Assembly: GCA_963978895.1 (NCBI GenBank) | Contig: OZ022243.1 | Coordinates: 8,816,750-8,880,749 of the forward strand | Direction: 5' to 3' | Origin: Erpobdella octoculata | Taxonomy: Eukaryota > Annelida > Clitellata > Hirudinida > Erpobdellidae | Length of the DNA stretch: 64,000 bases | Part shown: positions 23,432 through 39,594 of the stretch, piece after piece | How positions within the stretch are numbered: the first letter of the stretch is position 1 | Layout: every line of letters starts with the position of its first letter | Notes under the pieces: model-generated | The model's input: only the letters and a program-made list of their open reading frames with translations | Told to the model about the DNA's origin: nothing | The model's database searches: none | Program-made: the position numbers and the translations under genes

Positions 23432-23465
23432 TAGAGAGTTTAACCTAAATAAAAGTTTGTAAAAA
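23205..23465 (+). repeat. Dispersed repeat family A, copy with embedded (CA)n
   Basis: Contains AACACAAACTTTGATTTCAA, CACTCGATTTAGAAATACGA, CATCCAATATAAAGCTATGC and CAGCTTCCTAGCTAGTCA, then a (CA)n run at 23399-23429 and TAACCTAAATAAAAGTTTG. Same order as at 52290-52530 and, inverted, 17555-17800. Confidence 0.85.
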
Positions 23466-24230
23466 GACTCACTCCAACCTCAAAAACCTAAAATATCAGA
23501 GTAAATGCTTGAAGTGTACCAATATAAAATTGCAGATTGTGTTTAAATTAAAAAACAAAACAGAAAATTAATTCTGTAATGCATATTGATTATTTTTATT
23601 TAATGCACATTTTGTCGTTTTATTTTTATAAACCCTTTCCCCCGAAGCTAAAGCAACATCGACAAATTTTTAACAAAAGTGCCCAGGAATAAAAATCAAT
23701 CTAATCTGATCTAAAAGCTATCATTAATATCCATTACAGTTCTAATTGCCGTAACAAAGCAAGCTTTTACTATACATTGTAAAAAAAAACATTAGCAGTC
23801 ATATATAAAACTATTCCAGCTAATGAAAAGTACACATCGTGTAAATCTAAAATGAAATCACAAAAACAGTAAACAATATGCGTGTTGCTGATGCACCATG
23901 GTTTTACATATAATGTTTACATTGTCTTTTCAACTCCCGATATAATTTTAGTGTTTTTAACCATTTTCATTTTGCCCCCATTAAGCGATAGCTCGCCCCC
24001 CCCCCCCCCCCAGAGCATGACGTCTAGTTGCGGGGCTGCAATACGTACGGACAGAATTGTCTGATGTCTGATGATTAACCTCGGTCTATGGAGAAAATAT
24101 TCTTGGATTTGTTTGATGGTCGACGTCCAAAAACCCATCATCGGAGCAGATCTCCTGTATAATTTCAACCTCTTATGTCCAACACGCCAATGCAATGATC
24201 TCGAGTTATACCGCATGTGATCAAATACCA

Positions 24231-24990
24231 GTTAATGTCAGAACCTTTGCATTAGCTTGTATATGCCATTCCATAAGAATAGACGTAGATTTTGCAAGTC
24301 GGTAAAAATGTGCTAGCGAAATTGGACCACAATACAAAACTCTGGTGACCCGGATTGAAGTGGGAACCTGAACAAAACTGGGGGCCAGACTAAAACTGAG
24401 AGGCCTGAGCTCGCCAGCCCTATAGCTGGTTACGGTTCTGAGTCAGAGATACTTCTCCCAAAAATTTTCTTGTCAAAAAAGATGACCGGAGGGAAGGGGG
24501 TAATCGGAGGTACTTAAAAACTTCGACACTTTCCTGTCTAAAAACTGATGAATGGGAGAAGGGTAATCAACGGGGAAAGACTTTTTCCAAAAATAAAAAA
24601 TTATACAATTTTTTCTCTACAAAAAAAGATAAACGAGGCCCACTTCAACCTTAGGGGGTACCCATTTCAATGTCAGAGGAGCCTACTTCAACCTTATGGA
24701 GGCCCACTTCTACCTTTTAGGGAACATCTTTTTTAACCATATATGGCCCACTTGAACGCCAGGGGGCCTGCTTCAAAGTCAGAGAAGCAGCGGCCTCCCT
24801 GTTTCCCCGAAATGACGTCCCTGAATAGTCAGTTCCAGTAATCAATTCTAGAAAGAATAAGAGAAAACTGAGAAAAGACCAAAACTTATAGCTACTAAAG
24901 AGGGATCATCTAGAAATGGGAGAATTCGTGCTTAAATTAGATCTACGCCATAGATATCGTTAGTATAACTTATAGTTATATATTTATATA
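24231..24990. repeat. GGCCCACTTCAA-type degenerate repeat, ending AATGACGTCCCTG
   Basis: From about 24630 to 24825 phrases such as GGCCCACTTCAACCTTAGGG recur about every 30 bases. The block ends GAAATGACGTCCCTG, the inverse of CAGGGACGTCATTTC at 37183. Similar phrases fill 38.2-39.0 kb, so both belong to one repeat family. No gene seen. Confidence 0.55.
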
Positions 24991-26843
24991 TCTTCTTACT
25001 GGAGAGGAAAAATCGATGATAGTCAAGGTAATCCTGCAAAGCTCTGGAGAACATTATCTGGGGTGCTCGGCGGGGACTGTGGCTATTCAGCCCCACACAA
25101 TGATCTTGCGGCGAGTGATTTCTTGAAAGCGTTTTTAGAGAAGACCGAGAGTGTTCGCCAGTCTACTTCGTCTGCTTCTTGTCCGCTCTATTGTGCTGGA
25201 AGCTGTTAAAGCTCGCTGCTGCAATTCAGGCTAACTACACCATCTGGCTAATCAGGGCTTCGCCTAACAAGAACTGTTCCTTGGACCCAGTGCCAACATG
25301 GATAATAAAACAATATTGCAATGAACTGGCACCATTCGTAGCATTTCTGGTCAACTCTTTGCTAAGACAAGGTTTTTTTCCCTCAACTCAGAAAAATGCC
25401 ATCATCACGCCAGTCCTCAAGAAGCCAAACTTGGATTCGCACAACACTGCCAACTATCGTCCGATCTCCAATTTGTCGTATTTGTCTAAGCTGTTGGAGC
25501 GATGTGTCGGCGACTAGATGAACATATCTCAATGAAAATAACCTCCTGCCACGATGCCAGTCAGCCTATAGAAAGCATCATTCTACTGAGACTGCTGTCT
25601 TGAGGGTGCTCTCGGATGTCTACTTGGCAGCTGATCTGGGACGGATCACACTTCTGGGCCTTCTGGACCTTAGTTCTGCGTTTGACACCGTCGATCATCA
25701 GATCTTGTGTGATAGGCTTCATTACTCGTTTGGTCTTGGGGGTGCGGTCCTGAAATGGTTCGGCTCCTATCTCACGGACCGGTCCCACTGCATCCGCTGC
25801 AACAATGTCACATCTGAGTCTCCTGTACGGTGTACTGCAGGGGTCCGTCCTTGGTCCGGTGCTGTTTCTTCTTTACACTGCTGATGTCATCGGTGTTGCC
25901 ACCAGACATGGGTTCTCGGCTCACTCCTATGCTGACGATCTGCAAATTTACAGTGACTCTCCTCAGATGTTATGCTCTGATCTTGTGCCAAGAATGTTTG
26001 CCTGTATTGGTGAATTCAGCTCATGGATGGCCAGTAATGGCTTGAAACTCAATCCATCAAAGACTGAGTTGATATGGCTGGGTTCATCTCGGCGGCTGAG
26101 GCATTGTCTGATGGGAAATGTGGACATTGCTGGGGTTTCGGTCAAGCCTTCTACGTCTGTTCGGGATCTTGGGGTGCTGGTTGACCGTGATCTGTCCATG
26201 GAGACACACATTTCCACTCTCACCCGTACCTGTTTCTAGCATCTTCGTCAGCTATGTGTCATCCGCAGGAGCGTCACTACGGACTCTGCTCACTCCCTTG
26301 TAAGAGCACTGGTGCACTGCCGGGTTGACTATTGCAACGGGGTGTTGGCCGGTCTACCGCTGTTCCAGATCAGGCTTCAATCTGTTCTTCGGGCAGCTGC
26401 CCGTTTCGTGCTGCTATTTACTGGCTGGGCCAGCGTTTCGGGTCTGACGTGGACGCGGCTTCATTGGCTTCCGCAGAGAATCCGTTTCAAACTTTTCTCT
26501 ATGGTTTATAAATGCTCCATGGCATGGCTCCTGTCTTTCTTCAGGAGTTATCAGGAGTCTCTCAACTCTTTGGTCGGTCTCATCTTCGATCGGCGGCGGC
26601 CGGCGATCTACTTGTCCCTCAGACGGAGACTGTGACGATTGGCAGGCGTGGATTTTCTGTGGCTGGTCCTGTGGCCTGGAATAGCCTTCCCACCGCTCTG
26701 AAGGATCATCCAACGATGCCTTTTAGTGTCTTTCGTGAACGGCTAAAGACAGATTTGTTCTCTTCCGTTTAATTGTGTAGTGCGCTTTTGCGACTTTTAT
26801 TTGTAAAAAAGCGCTAAATAAAAACCTGTATAATAATAATAAT
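24991..26843 (+). mobile_element. LINE (CR1/L2-like) copy, decayed, 5'-truncated
   Basis: The plus strand encodes, in several shifted frames, the pre-RT region (KLWRTLSGVLGG), NYRPISNLSYLSKLLERCV, LLDLSSAFDTVDHQILCDRL, LQGSVLGPVLFLLYTADV, SYADDLQIYSD, VDYCNGVLAGLP, LHWLPQRIRFK and the end WNSLPTALKDHPTMPFSVF. It closes with GTAAAAAAGCGCTAAATAAA and a (TAA)n tail (about 26830-26843). Frame breaks near 25515, 25810 and 26240 and stops make it inactive. Its GC content is higher than its surroundings and than the LINE at 5184-8487, a different family. Confidence 0.92.
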
Positions 26844-27255
26844 CTATGATCTACACATTCTACAACTCTTAACTGTTATTCAATGTTAAAAAATATGATT
26901 TGATTACGTTTACAAACGTATATCATCTTATAATTAAATTAATTAAATCTTTTTTGTTCTAATAAATAGAGTAGTTTGCAATTTTACAAAAATCACGCCA
27001 GAACTGTCAGTTTTAATTTTTACCGGGTTATTTATAGTTTGTTTTGATTTTCTCTGCTGGCTGTTTACCACGAGTTTTCTGTAAATTCAGGTGATTTTTG
27101 TGTTTTGCGATATTGAAAATAGGGTGTTTTAATGTCAATTATTATTAATATTAGGTTGGTAGATAACAATCCGTCCCAAGAACGTAGATATATTTCTATT
27201 GAATCTTATTCTATTGACAGTGCGCTGTAACTCAGGTTCACTGTCAATATTAATA
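26844..27255. other. No gene seen
   Basis: AT-rich sequence between the LINE tail and the Merlin-like element. Confidence 0.45.
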
Positions 27256-27418
27256 ACTAATTGGGCACTTATGCATAAGTGCGGGTACCGGCAATTTTGT
27301 TTACATTCGGCCCGTAACATAGATATATATTTTGAACGACAAACAAACATATAAAAAAACAGTAAAAAAAATAGTTTTAATTTACAGCCTCTGGATATAC
27401 CATTTCTTCTTACAACAC

Positions 27419-27600
27419 ACACCATAAAACTTTCCTTCGATTCTACGTCGTAACCGCCGAAAACCCACTGCTCCCGGACTCGATGGCCTCTGTGGTATTT
27501 TCGTCGGACAAAACAGGACTCAACAATTTCAACGGTTCGTCCAGGCCCACCAAGTACAATAGGACGTAGAACAAAGTATTCGTGGCAGATGTCCCGGCAA
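27419..27600 (-). pseudogene. Merlin transposase, N-terminal half (inverted)
   Basis: The minus strand encodes LGGPGRTVEIVESCFVRRKY, then HRGHRV and QWVFGG, matching the start of the ISXO2-like DDE domain (family pattern VEIDES.F..RKYHRG...WVFGG). The first catalytic Asp of the family (IDES) reads IVES here. The frame then runs into TIR sequence. Confidence 0.82.
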
Positions 27601-27639
27601 AACTGTTTCCAGTCAACGACAGTGTGGCAGCTGTTAAGT

Positions 27640-27975
27640 CCCAGACGTAGAATCGAAGGAAAGTTTTATGGTGTGTGTGGAAAGAAGAAATGCCGCAACA
27701 CTACTTCCCGTTCTTCAGCAGTACGTCCTCCCAGGTACGACCGTTGTTTCCGACCTTTTGGCTGTGTACAACACGGTTGCTAACCTGGGATATCAACATC
27801 TCACGGTGAACCACCAGCTTCATTTCGTGAACCCAATAACACAGGCAACCACAAACCACGTGGAGTCTGTTTGGCAGAAGGCCAAAGAAAAAAACAAGAG
27901 GCGTTTCGGCACTCACAGGACATTGTTAGACAACTACCTACCTTGCGGAGTTTCTGTGGAGACAAAGATTTGGTG
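27640..27975 (+). pseudogene. Merlin transposase, C-terminal half
   Basis: The plus strand encodes RRNAATLLPVLQQYVLPGTT, VVSDLLAVYN, GYQHLTVNHQLHFVNP and NHVESVWQKAKEKNKRR, the second part of the ISXO2-like DDE domain including the NxxESxW motif. It begins with a 32-base segment (CGTAGAATCGAAGGAAAG...) that is repeated in reverse at about 27420-27452, the junction of the inversion. Confidence 0.85.
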
Positions 27976-28442
27976 ACTCTCCATTTCACAATCTCGTGTG
28001 ACACATCCGCATGGTATTTCCAGAGGCTGTAAATTAAAACTACTTTTTTTTACTGTTTTTTTATATGTTTGTTTTTAGTGAATAAAGAAATTATTGTGTT
28101 ATACTAATTGCGCTTTGTCGTTCAAAATATATATCTATGTTACGGGCCGAATGTAAACAAAATTGCCGGTACCCGCACTTATGCATAAGTGCCACTAATT
28201 GTCCATTTGTGCTATTATTGACAGTGTTAGGCAAACTTTTGATTAAAAGAAAATGCAATTTTCAAATCGTATAAATAATGACTGCAAATTATTATTCTGA
28301 GGTTTTTGATTTTTGACATCTCAAATTTTAAGATATATTTTAATTTTATTGGAACAACAAAGCTGTTATCAGCTGGGAGATTGGCACATGGTCTTATAGC
28401 AAGTCATAGGAATTGCTACGCCAGTGCTGATGAGAATAGCTT

Positions 28443-28758
28443 ATTAAATATAGGGTGATTCTTAAAATTTGCTTACTAATGTTTAAAATTAAAAATTGCT
28501 CTTCTCCACTCTACCTAACTAACTTAATAAAAATCCCTCCTAAGTCTGGTCTTCGATCTTCCTCTCTTAGCCACTTTCATATCTTCTCTGTTAAGCATTC
28601 TTTTTCCTACTCTGGTCCCTTTCTCTGGAACTCTCTTCCTAAATCTACTTTTCTCACAGTTTTCCGTCGGGGACTTAAAACTTATTTATTTAATAAGTTT
28701 GTGTCTGAGCGCTATTGAACGATAGGAAATAGTGCTATACAAATTCAACTGATTGATT
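28443..28758 (+). mobile_element. 5'-truncated LINE, same family as 5184-8487
   Basis: 316 bases encoding only the ORF2 end (ILKICLLMFKIKNCSSPLYL, FLWNSLPKSTFLTVFRRGLK) plus a 3' UTR and the GATTGATTG tail. GAATAGCTT flanks it (28434-28442 and 28759-28767), a clean 9-bp duplication. It shows the usual 5' truncation of LINEs and confirms the family's 3' end. Confidence 0.9.
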
Positions 28759-28894
28759 GAATAGCTTCCAGAATGATGTGAGCAATTACTGTGCTGAAAT
28801 AAGGTATGTTATTTTGTTCAGATTGTACTGTAAAACACGTTTACTTCACTGCTCCTGGTTGTTTTGATTTTTATTTCCGTAATGATTATTTGTA

Positions 28895-29090
28895 GTTAAA
28901 TTTTTTTTATAATAGTTCTTTACACCAGGTGTTTTAAGGCTGAGATAGCTGTATGTAAGAAGCACCTAAGTACTTCCTGTCATGAATCATAATTTGAACC
29001 TTTTAACTTTTCCCTCCTTTTTCTTTTTCCAGGTTTTGGATTGGCTTGCAAAAGCAAAGCATAGCTTTTGTAATTACAAAAACTATATAT
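28895..29090 (+). repeat. Dispersed repeat family B, plus copy, just upstream of the torsin gene
   Basis: TTATAATAGTTCTTTACACC, AGGTGTTTTAAGGCTGAGAT, ATGTAAGAAGCACCTAAGTA and GGATTGGCTTGCAAAAGCAA match the reverse complement of 60740-60970 in the same order. A shorter third piece (TCCAGGTCTGGGACTGGC) is near 63555. Size and spread suit a SINE or MITE, but ends are not defined. Confidence 0.75.
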
Positions 29091-29215
29091 ATTAAGTTGT
29101 TTTAATGCATGCCAAAAGTGTATGTATAAAAAAAGTTTGTCTATATTAAAATTCATTGATTTTTTTTGCAGTTCATCTTACCACCCACCAAAATAATAGA
29201 AGAGAAACAGTTGAG

Positions 29216-30925
29216 ATGCTTCGTTATAGAAACCCGATACACGATTATGATGACGACATTGATTTTATGAGTCCAAAAAAACTTGACATCAGTGGCATGG
29301 ATTGGGATGATTCAAACTCCCAACGTGGAGCAGGATTTCTGACCAACTCAGCACATTCACCTTCGTATCCAGGACAGCTTCCGAGATGTTTTTCCGAAAT
29401 CGATCACAGTCGAAACTTTTTCACGGGGAGACATACGAAAAACAACACTTTACCTGTTTTTGATTTATCTGGTCTCAATTTATCAGATTCTTCAAGACCA
29501 AACCTTTCAGAACAACATTCTGTCAACAAACAAGACAAAATATTTACGTTCAACAAGTTTAGTAAAGAACTTGATTTAAAACATTCTGCAAGTACTCCTA
29601 AAATGTTCATTAACGGTAAGCATACATTTTTCACAATTCCGTCATCAACCAATGTGCCTTCAAAGAATGCTTTGCCTCCTTTTAACGTTCTAAAAGTTCC
29701 AACAAGCTCTTTGAATTCTCCAGTGTTACCAAATTCAGAATCGATGGCAATGGATAGTACTGACTCCAAAAACGTCTCTTCTGATGTCTATCAAGCAGAA
29801 GTTTGTTTTCAAAAGCAGAAAAATTATTTTCTGGAAACGAAAAGAAAGTGTGAATCTGAAAAACCGTCATCTGATGTACGTGATACTGAATTATCTTCAA
29901 ATCAAGCATTACAGCCAGCCACTCGCTCACCAACAAAGAAGCATAACTTCTTAAAGAAAACTATTTACATAATCCTCTTGGCTGTTCTTATACCGTGTGC
30001 ATATTTCTTTGTAACCGATAGTTACCCGGATATATTTGAAAATTATATTTATGAATCTAAAACTAATGAGACTTGTATTAATCTTGAATTATTAGAGAAG
30101 CAGTTCAACTCTCACGTGTTTGGACAACATCTAGCAATAGAGAGCATCTTGAATTCCCTCCGAGAGTTTTTGAACAACAAAACTCATCAGATGAACGAGA
30201 ATATTCAGCATAAAAAAACGCTTGTTCTCCTGTTTCAGGGATGGACGGGTGTCGGAAAAAGTCACACAAGTCGCATAATATCATCGTTCCTCCCCTCGGA
30301 CAGAGTCCACCATCTTATCGTCGGTCACCATTTTACTGGACATGATGACGAGGCCAAATTGCAAACATTAATCGGTGATGTCGTATCAACATCGTGGCTT
30401 CATTCACTAGAGAAAGAGTCCAGATGTCCTCGTCTCTTTGTTATAGATGAATTGGATGATGCACAGCCTCCTTTGATAGAAGGGTTGTTGACAATTATCA
30501 ACAAAATTAACAGCAACGAGGAAGATGGAAACAATAAAGTAATCTTCATTCTGCACAGCAAAGTCGTTGGACCGATCATAAACAAAATCGTATTCGATGC
30601 CTTAACAGTGAAGAACATTTCTAGAGGAAACATTGATATGAATATGTTTACAGATAACCAAGACATCCAAAAGGCAGCAGGTGAGTCGTGGTCTGACAAC
30701 TTATCGAAAAAGGACATCGCGTACGTGTTTGTTCCATTTCTTCCATTAGAAAAAATACACGTGCAGTCGTGCGTGAAGCAGCACTTAATCGAGCGAAACT
30801 TTGAAGTGAGTCAGCAACTCATAGAAGATGTTTCGCAAAGCATGATCTACTTTCCCGATCACCCGGGTATTTTCAGCGTCGCAGGCTGCAGGAAAGTTCC
30901 GATAAATTTGGATTTGCTCAAGTGA
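29216..30925 (+). CDS. Torsin-family AAA+ ATPase with N-terminal membrane span (TOR4A-like)
   Basis: A single coding exon of 569 residues. The ATG at 29216 is preferred because a splice acceptor (TTTTTTTTGCAG) lies at 29170 and the frame before it has no ATG. Residues 1-245 are polar and probably disordered. A span follows (about 248-270, TIYIILLAVLIPCAYFFV), then the torsin ATPase: VFGQHLAIESILNSLREFL, Walker A GWTGVGKS (about 342-349), Walker B LFVIDELDD (about 407), the family signature FVPFLPLEKIHVQSCVKQHL and a C-terminal GCRKVP. Torsins act in the ER and nuclear-envelope lumen with membrane cofactors. Classical torsins have Asn after the Walker A Lys (GKN); here it is Ser. A long N-terminal region with a membrane span resembles vertebrate TOR4A more than TOR1A, which has a cleaved signal peptide. 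Orthology is inferred from architecture only. Confidence 0.9.
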   Translation: MLRYRNPIHDYDDDIDFMSPKKLDISGMDWDDSNSQRGAGFLTNSAHSPSYPGQLPRCFSEIDHSRNFFTGRHTKNNTLPVFDLSGLNLSDSSRPNLSEQHSVNKQDKIFTFNKFSKELDLKHSASTPKMFINGKHTFFTIPSSTNVPSKNALPPFNVLKVPTSSLNSPVLPNSESMAMDSTDSKNVSSDVYQAEVCFQKQKNYFLETKRKCESEKPSSDVRDTELSSNQALQPATRSPTKKHNFLKKTIYIILLAVLIPCAYFFVTDSYPDIFENYIYESKTNETCINLELLEKQFNSHVFGQHLAIESILNSLREFLNNKTHQMNENIQHKKTLVLLFQGWTGVGKSHTSRIISSFLPSDRVHHLIVGHHFTGHDDEAKLQTLIGDVVSTSWLHSLEKESRCPRLFVIDELDDAQPPLIEGLLTIINKINSNEEDGNNKVIFILHSKVVGPIINKIVFDALTVKNISRGNIDMNMFTDNQDIQKAAGESWSDNLSKKDIAYVFVPFLPLEKIHVQSCVKQHLIERNFEVSQQLIEDVSQSMIYFPDHPGIFSVAGCRKVPINLDLLK

Positions 30926-32277
30926 TTACCTGACCTGATAATGTTGTAATTATTTTTTTGTGAATGTGTATTTTTTTAGAGACATTTTTTCAGATTTTTG
31001 TTGGGCATGTTGTAAAAAAAGTTTGCTGTAGCAATGCAATAACTTCAACAGATTGATACATTTATTGGATGAAATTAATACAATTAAAATTAAGTCAAAT
31101 GTTACTAATTGAATCATCATCACGAACACAATCAGGTGAAAGACTAAATTAAGTTAACTCAACTTCAAATAGGTTTTTCATCATACACTAATAAAAGCCC
31201 ACATACTATCAAACACAATAGAGTCTCTTTTGGTCCCAGGATAAATAGTACAGTACAAATAAAAATTTAAGGAAACATCAAGTTATTGACCTCCAAGTAA
31301 AAATCACTTGCTTTATTACGAAGCTAATAGCGACATAGAAAGTACAAAAACACCTTTAAGATGCAATCAAAAACCAGATGTGGTTAGGAAGGTTTTCGTA
31401 GAAACTTGTGAAAAAAGGAGATCTCTGATTTGATAATAAAAATATGCTACCGCATGTTTTCGAAACTAAGTCAACTCCCGTTCATAAGCAGCATGAATCA
31501 ATGTTCACATTTATAAGTACAACTATAAGCCACTGGATTTCATTTTACCATGATTCAATTTCTTAATCATGTCGATATGTACATATATGATGTCAGCAGG
31601 AGGTTCAAAATCTATTTGTGCAATGTTAAAAACTAAGGATAACAGTTTGTTAATAGAGCTAAAATGTTAAACAAAACCGAAAAAATTATTTTTTTTTCAA
31701 CACAAGTTCAAAAAATAATTTATATTAGCCGTATAGCGTTTCTGATGTGGACAAAATGTTCTCTTTTAGCTGCATAGCACTTCTCCACCGCATAAAAAGA
31801 GCACATGCTTCAGCTTATCTGAGACAACACATTAATTCTAGTAATGGCCACTTGACACATTTCTTTAAAAGCAAATATGATAATTAAAATGTACGTTGCA
31901 CCTGCTGGGACCTGAAAGAGTTTGATATGTAAGCGATAAAATCTTAATTACGTCATGTTGGTTTTGTCATGATTTTCAATGCAGCACAAAATTGATCAAT
32001 TTTCACCGCACATCACATTCACTCGTCATGCACGTGTGTTTGACATCATAAATTAAATACACCTAATTATTAAATAGTTCCTGGTGATCGGGTCGGTCGG
32101 GATCCTTCTGTCCGCACGCATGTATGAGAAGTTCACACCCGCTTAAGGATATTGGTATTTTCTACAATTTAACATTTATATATTAATACATTCATTAATA
32201 GTATTCTAATAAGTGCTGAAAATGTGCATTGAAAGAAGTTTTGCTTATAATTATAAAGACTGTTCTCTTCAAATTAT
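30926..32277. other. Intergenic region between convergent torsin and SH2D4-like genes
   Basis: Holds both 3' UTRs. No coding signal or structured repeat was seen. Confidence 0.5.
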
Positions 32278-36654
<4,377 letters not shown>

Positions 36655-37182
36655 TTGTCGGTCAGGGGCGCCGAGAGGTAAAATTTGCTCCTATTTTTTG
36701 CCCACGGTTTTTTTACATTCGGGTTTTCACCTCTGGTTTTCCCTCCGGGTTTTTTAGTTCTGGTTTTTGTCCTCAGTGGCTTGCTCTTGAGAAAGGCTGC
36801 TTCCGGTTTTTGGCCTCTGTAAAAGTTAGTCTCCAAGTTTTTGCTTCTGACTTTTTTTTACCAAAAACTCGGTTCAGCAGCTATTTTAAGAAGGAAAAGT
36901 TTATAAGAATTTAGAGAAGAAGTATCTATAATTATCCCCCTAACCCTATCCCCCTCATCTGCTATTATTGAAGGGAAAAGTGTCTAGAAAAAGTTTTAAA
37001 GTGTGGGTTTTAAAATATTTGCCTTCTCAGTTTTATGCTAAAATAACGCTCCTGCCCTCCCTAATTTTCAAATTTCTTCTCAAAGTCAAGTTGTCTGGAT
37101 GAAACACTGCTGGCAATATTTTTCTGGGGTTATTATTACTTTTCAAAGAATAAAAAGTTGTAAAGAAGAAAAGGTCGATAAC

Positions 37183-38293
37183 CAGGGACGTCATTTCAGC
37201 AAAACCTTAGGGGGGCAAGATGTTTTAGGGGCCCACTCAGGGGTGTAGCTAGGGTCTTCTGCGCCCGGGGACAAAACACCAAATCTGCCTTCTGCATAAC
37301 ATCTTTTGCTTATTTCTCCCAAAAACCTGATGACAGTGGGTGGGGGGTAGTTAGAGCCAATTTTAAAAAAAAATCGAAACCCTCGTTTATTTTTCCTCAC
37401 AAAAAACCGGGAAAACATGGGAAGATCACATACCATAGCATCTGAGTGAGCATAAGAGCATTTCCAGATGTCTGCTGTGACTCTGTGAACAAGGATATTA
37501 CTATCAAAATCTACTGTAAACGGTAATTTGACGCATATTATGCCAAGAACTTTTCGATGTCAACTCGCAGAGCCTCTTGTAAAATAGCCAATACGAGCAA
37601 ATCGCTTAAACGTTCATAGCCACAACTCTATTCATGCAGCTAAACGTTCCTTCGTTTTCTACCGATGTAACAGGCAAAGTCAAAACAAAGATCTGCAAGG
37701 CGAATCATATTGCAAAATGCATTTGGCATTTTTGCTAAGTGAAAACGCAAGTCTACCAAATTAAGGCAATGAAGAAACGTACGATTTTGCAGTGCCAGCT
37801 TCAACTTCAACCACGAGAGGGTCGATATCCAACGTTGGATTAAGCTTCGCAAGTGTGCTTATTCGGTTTGCTGAGAAGAAATCATAAGATTGTGGATTGA
37901 AGAAATTCAGGCATGCAAAAAGATCCCTATTTTGTGTAAATCGTGCGTTCACGCATGCAAAATCTGTTACCTATCTCGTTCCACTTTGGAATGTTCATAA
38001 CTGTTCTCGACGTAGACCTTCTAGCTTCCTAGTTTCTTTAGCATCTCATCTCTTTTTTAATCTCTATGGACAGCCTACTCGGCCAGGCTATGAATAACGC
38101 TAAACATCCTTATAACCGGGACGGCATTTTTCTACATACGACCCCATCCTATAATTACAAAAGCTTCTGCTTTTCTCTTCTAAAATTTTACTAAAACACC
38201 TAATAAGAAAAAAATCTAACAGGGGCTCATATTTAATAACTATTGGCTTACATGAAAGTTAGAGAGCCCAGTCCCCCTTAAATGATGTCTCTG
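37183..38293. mobile_element. Possible nested element with CAGGGACGTCATTT ends
   Basis: CAGGGACGTCATTTCAGC at 37183 is matched, inverted and diverged, by AAATGATGTCTCTG ending at 38293. No target duplication is visible, so the boundaries are tentative. The same end occurs near 24812-24825. Confidence 0.4.
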
Positions 38294-39040
38294 AGTTTTG
38301 AAAGTAACGGTCTGAAAGGGGCCTATATATTAACCATGGGCCTACTTAAAAGTCAGGAGCCTACATAAAAGCCAGGGAGGGCTACTTAACAGTCAAGAAA
38401 ACAGTCAGGAGAGGGTCAGTAAAAAGTCAGGAACAAGTAAGTTAAAAGTCAAGAAGGACCAACTTGAGTGCCGGAGCCCACTTAAGTGCGGGGAGACCTA
38501 CTTAAGGACGGGAGCCCACTAAAGTGCAGAGGCTCACGTAAGTGCAGGGCCCACTTTAGTGTGGGGTTTTCTTAAGTACGTGGGGCTCACTTCATTGCCG
38601 AGGGTTCCCTTAACTGCGAGAGGTCTATTTTAGTGCCGAGTGCCCTCTTAAGTGCGTATGGCCCACTGAAAAGTCCAGGAAAAACTGCTTAAAATCAGGA
38701 AGTGCCTACTTAGGTGCCGAGGGCCCCCTTAAGTGCGAGGGACCCAATTTAGGCCAAGTGCCCCCTTAAATGCATGGGACTTACTTCAGTGCTGGAGGCC
38801 CTCTTAGGTGCGTGGGGACCACTTAGGTGCAGAGGCTCATGTAAGAGTAGGGCCCACTTCAGTGCTGGGGGCCCTCTTAGGTGCGTGGGGCCCACTTAAG
38901 TGCAGAGGCTCATGTAAGAGTAGGGCCCACTTCAGTGCCAGGGGTCCTTTTCAGTGTGTGGGACTATCTTCATTGCCATGGGCTCCCTTAAGTGCGAGGG
39001 ACCCACTTTAGTGCTGAGGGCCCCCTTAAGTGCGTGGAAC
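38294..39040. repeat. Degenerate GGGCCCACTTAAGTGC repeat block
   Basis: Units of about 30 to 40 bases with phrases like GGGCCCACTTCAGTGC, CTCTTAGGTGCGTGGGG and CCCTTAAGTGCGAGGGACC. Some longer parts repeat almost exactly (38840-38890 and 38895-38945). Confidence 0.8.
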
Positions 39041-39238
39041 CCACTTCAAAAACCGGAAAACAAATTTTGTCAGGGGCAAAAAACTGAAAACTATCAATTG
39101 GGAGCAAAAAATTGGAGGCGAAAAAACGGGGGCGAAAAACTGGGGCAAACTTTCCCAGGGTCAAAAAACCGGCGCGAAAATTCCCGTAGGCAAAAAAACG
39201 GGGTCGAAAAGACGTAGGCGAAAAGACGGGGGCGAAAA

Positions 39239-39594
39239 AACGGGGGCTAAAAGCCGGGGGCTAAAAGCCGGGGGCTAAAAGCCGGGGGCTAAAAGCCGGG
39301 GGCTAAAAGCCGGGGGCTAAAAGCCGGGGGTTAAAAGCCGGGGGCTAAAAGCCAGGGGATAAAAGCCGGGGGCTAAAAGCCGGGGGCTAAAAGCCGGGGG
39401 CTAAAAGCCGGGGGCTAAAAGCCGGGGGCTAAAAGCCGGGGGCTAGAAGCCGGGGGCTAGAAGCCGGGGGCTAGAAGCCGGGGGCTAAAAGCTGGGGGCT
39501 AGAAGCCGGGGGCTAGAAGCCGGGGGCTAGAAGCCGGAGGCTAAAAGCCGGGGGCTAGAAGCCGGGGGGGGGGGGTTAAAAGCCGGGGGCGAAC
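39239..39594. repeat. 14-bp minisatellite GGGGGCTAAAAGCC
   Basis: About 25 tandem copies of GGGGGCTAAAAGCC with a GGGGGCTAGAAGCC variant in the right half. Each unit holds GGCT...AGCC, which can pair, and a G5 run. The array ends in a G-tract near 39560. Confidence 0.95.

Larger units (their letters stand above)
27264..28193. mobile_element. Merlin (ISXO2/IS1016-type) DNA transposon, rearranged
   Basis: Exact 8-bp duplication ACTAATTG (27256-27263 and 28194-28201). The TIRs begin GGCACTTATGCATAAGTGC and extend about 150 bases, through GGTACCGGCAATTTTG and GGCCCGTAACATAGATATAT; the right arm has an extra block of about 45 bases. GCACTTATGCATAAGTGC at each tip is itself a perfect palindrome. 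The transposase is present in two halves on opposite strands, so the copy cannot make it. Confidence 0.88.
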
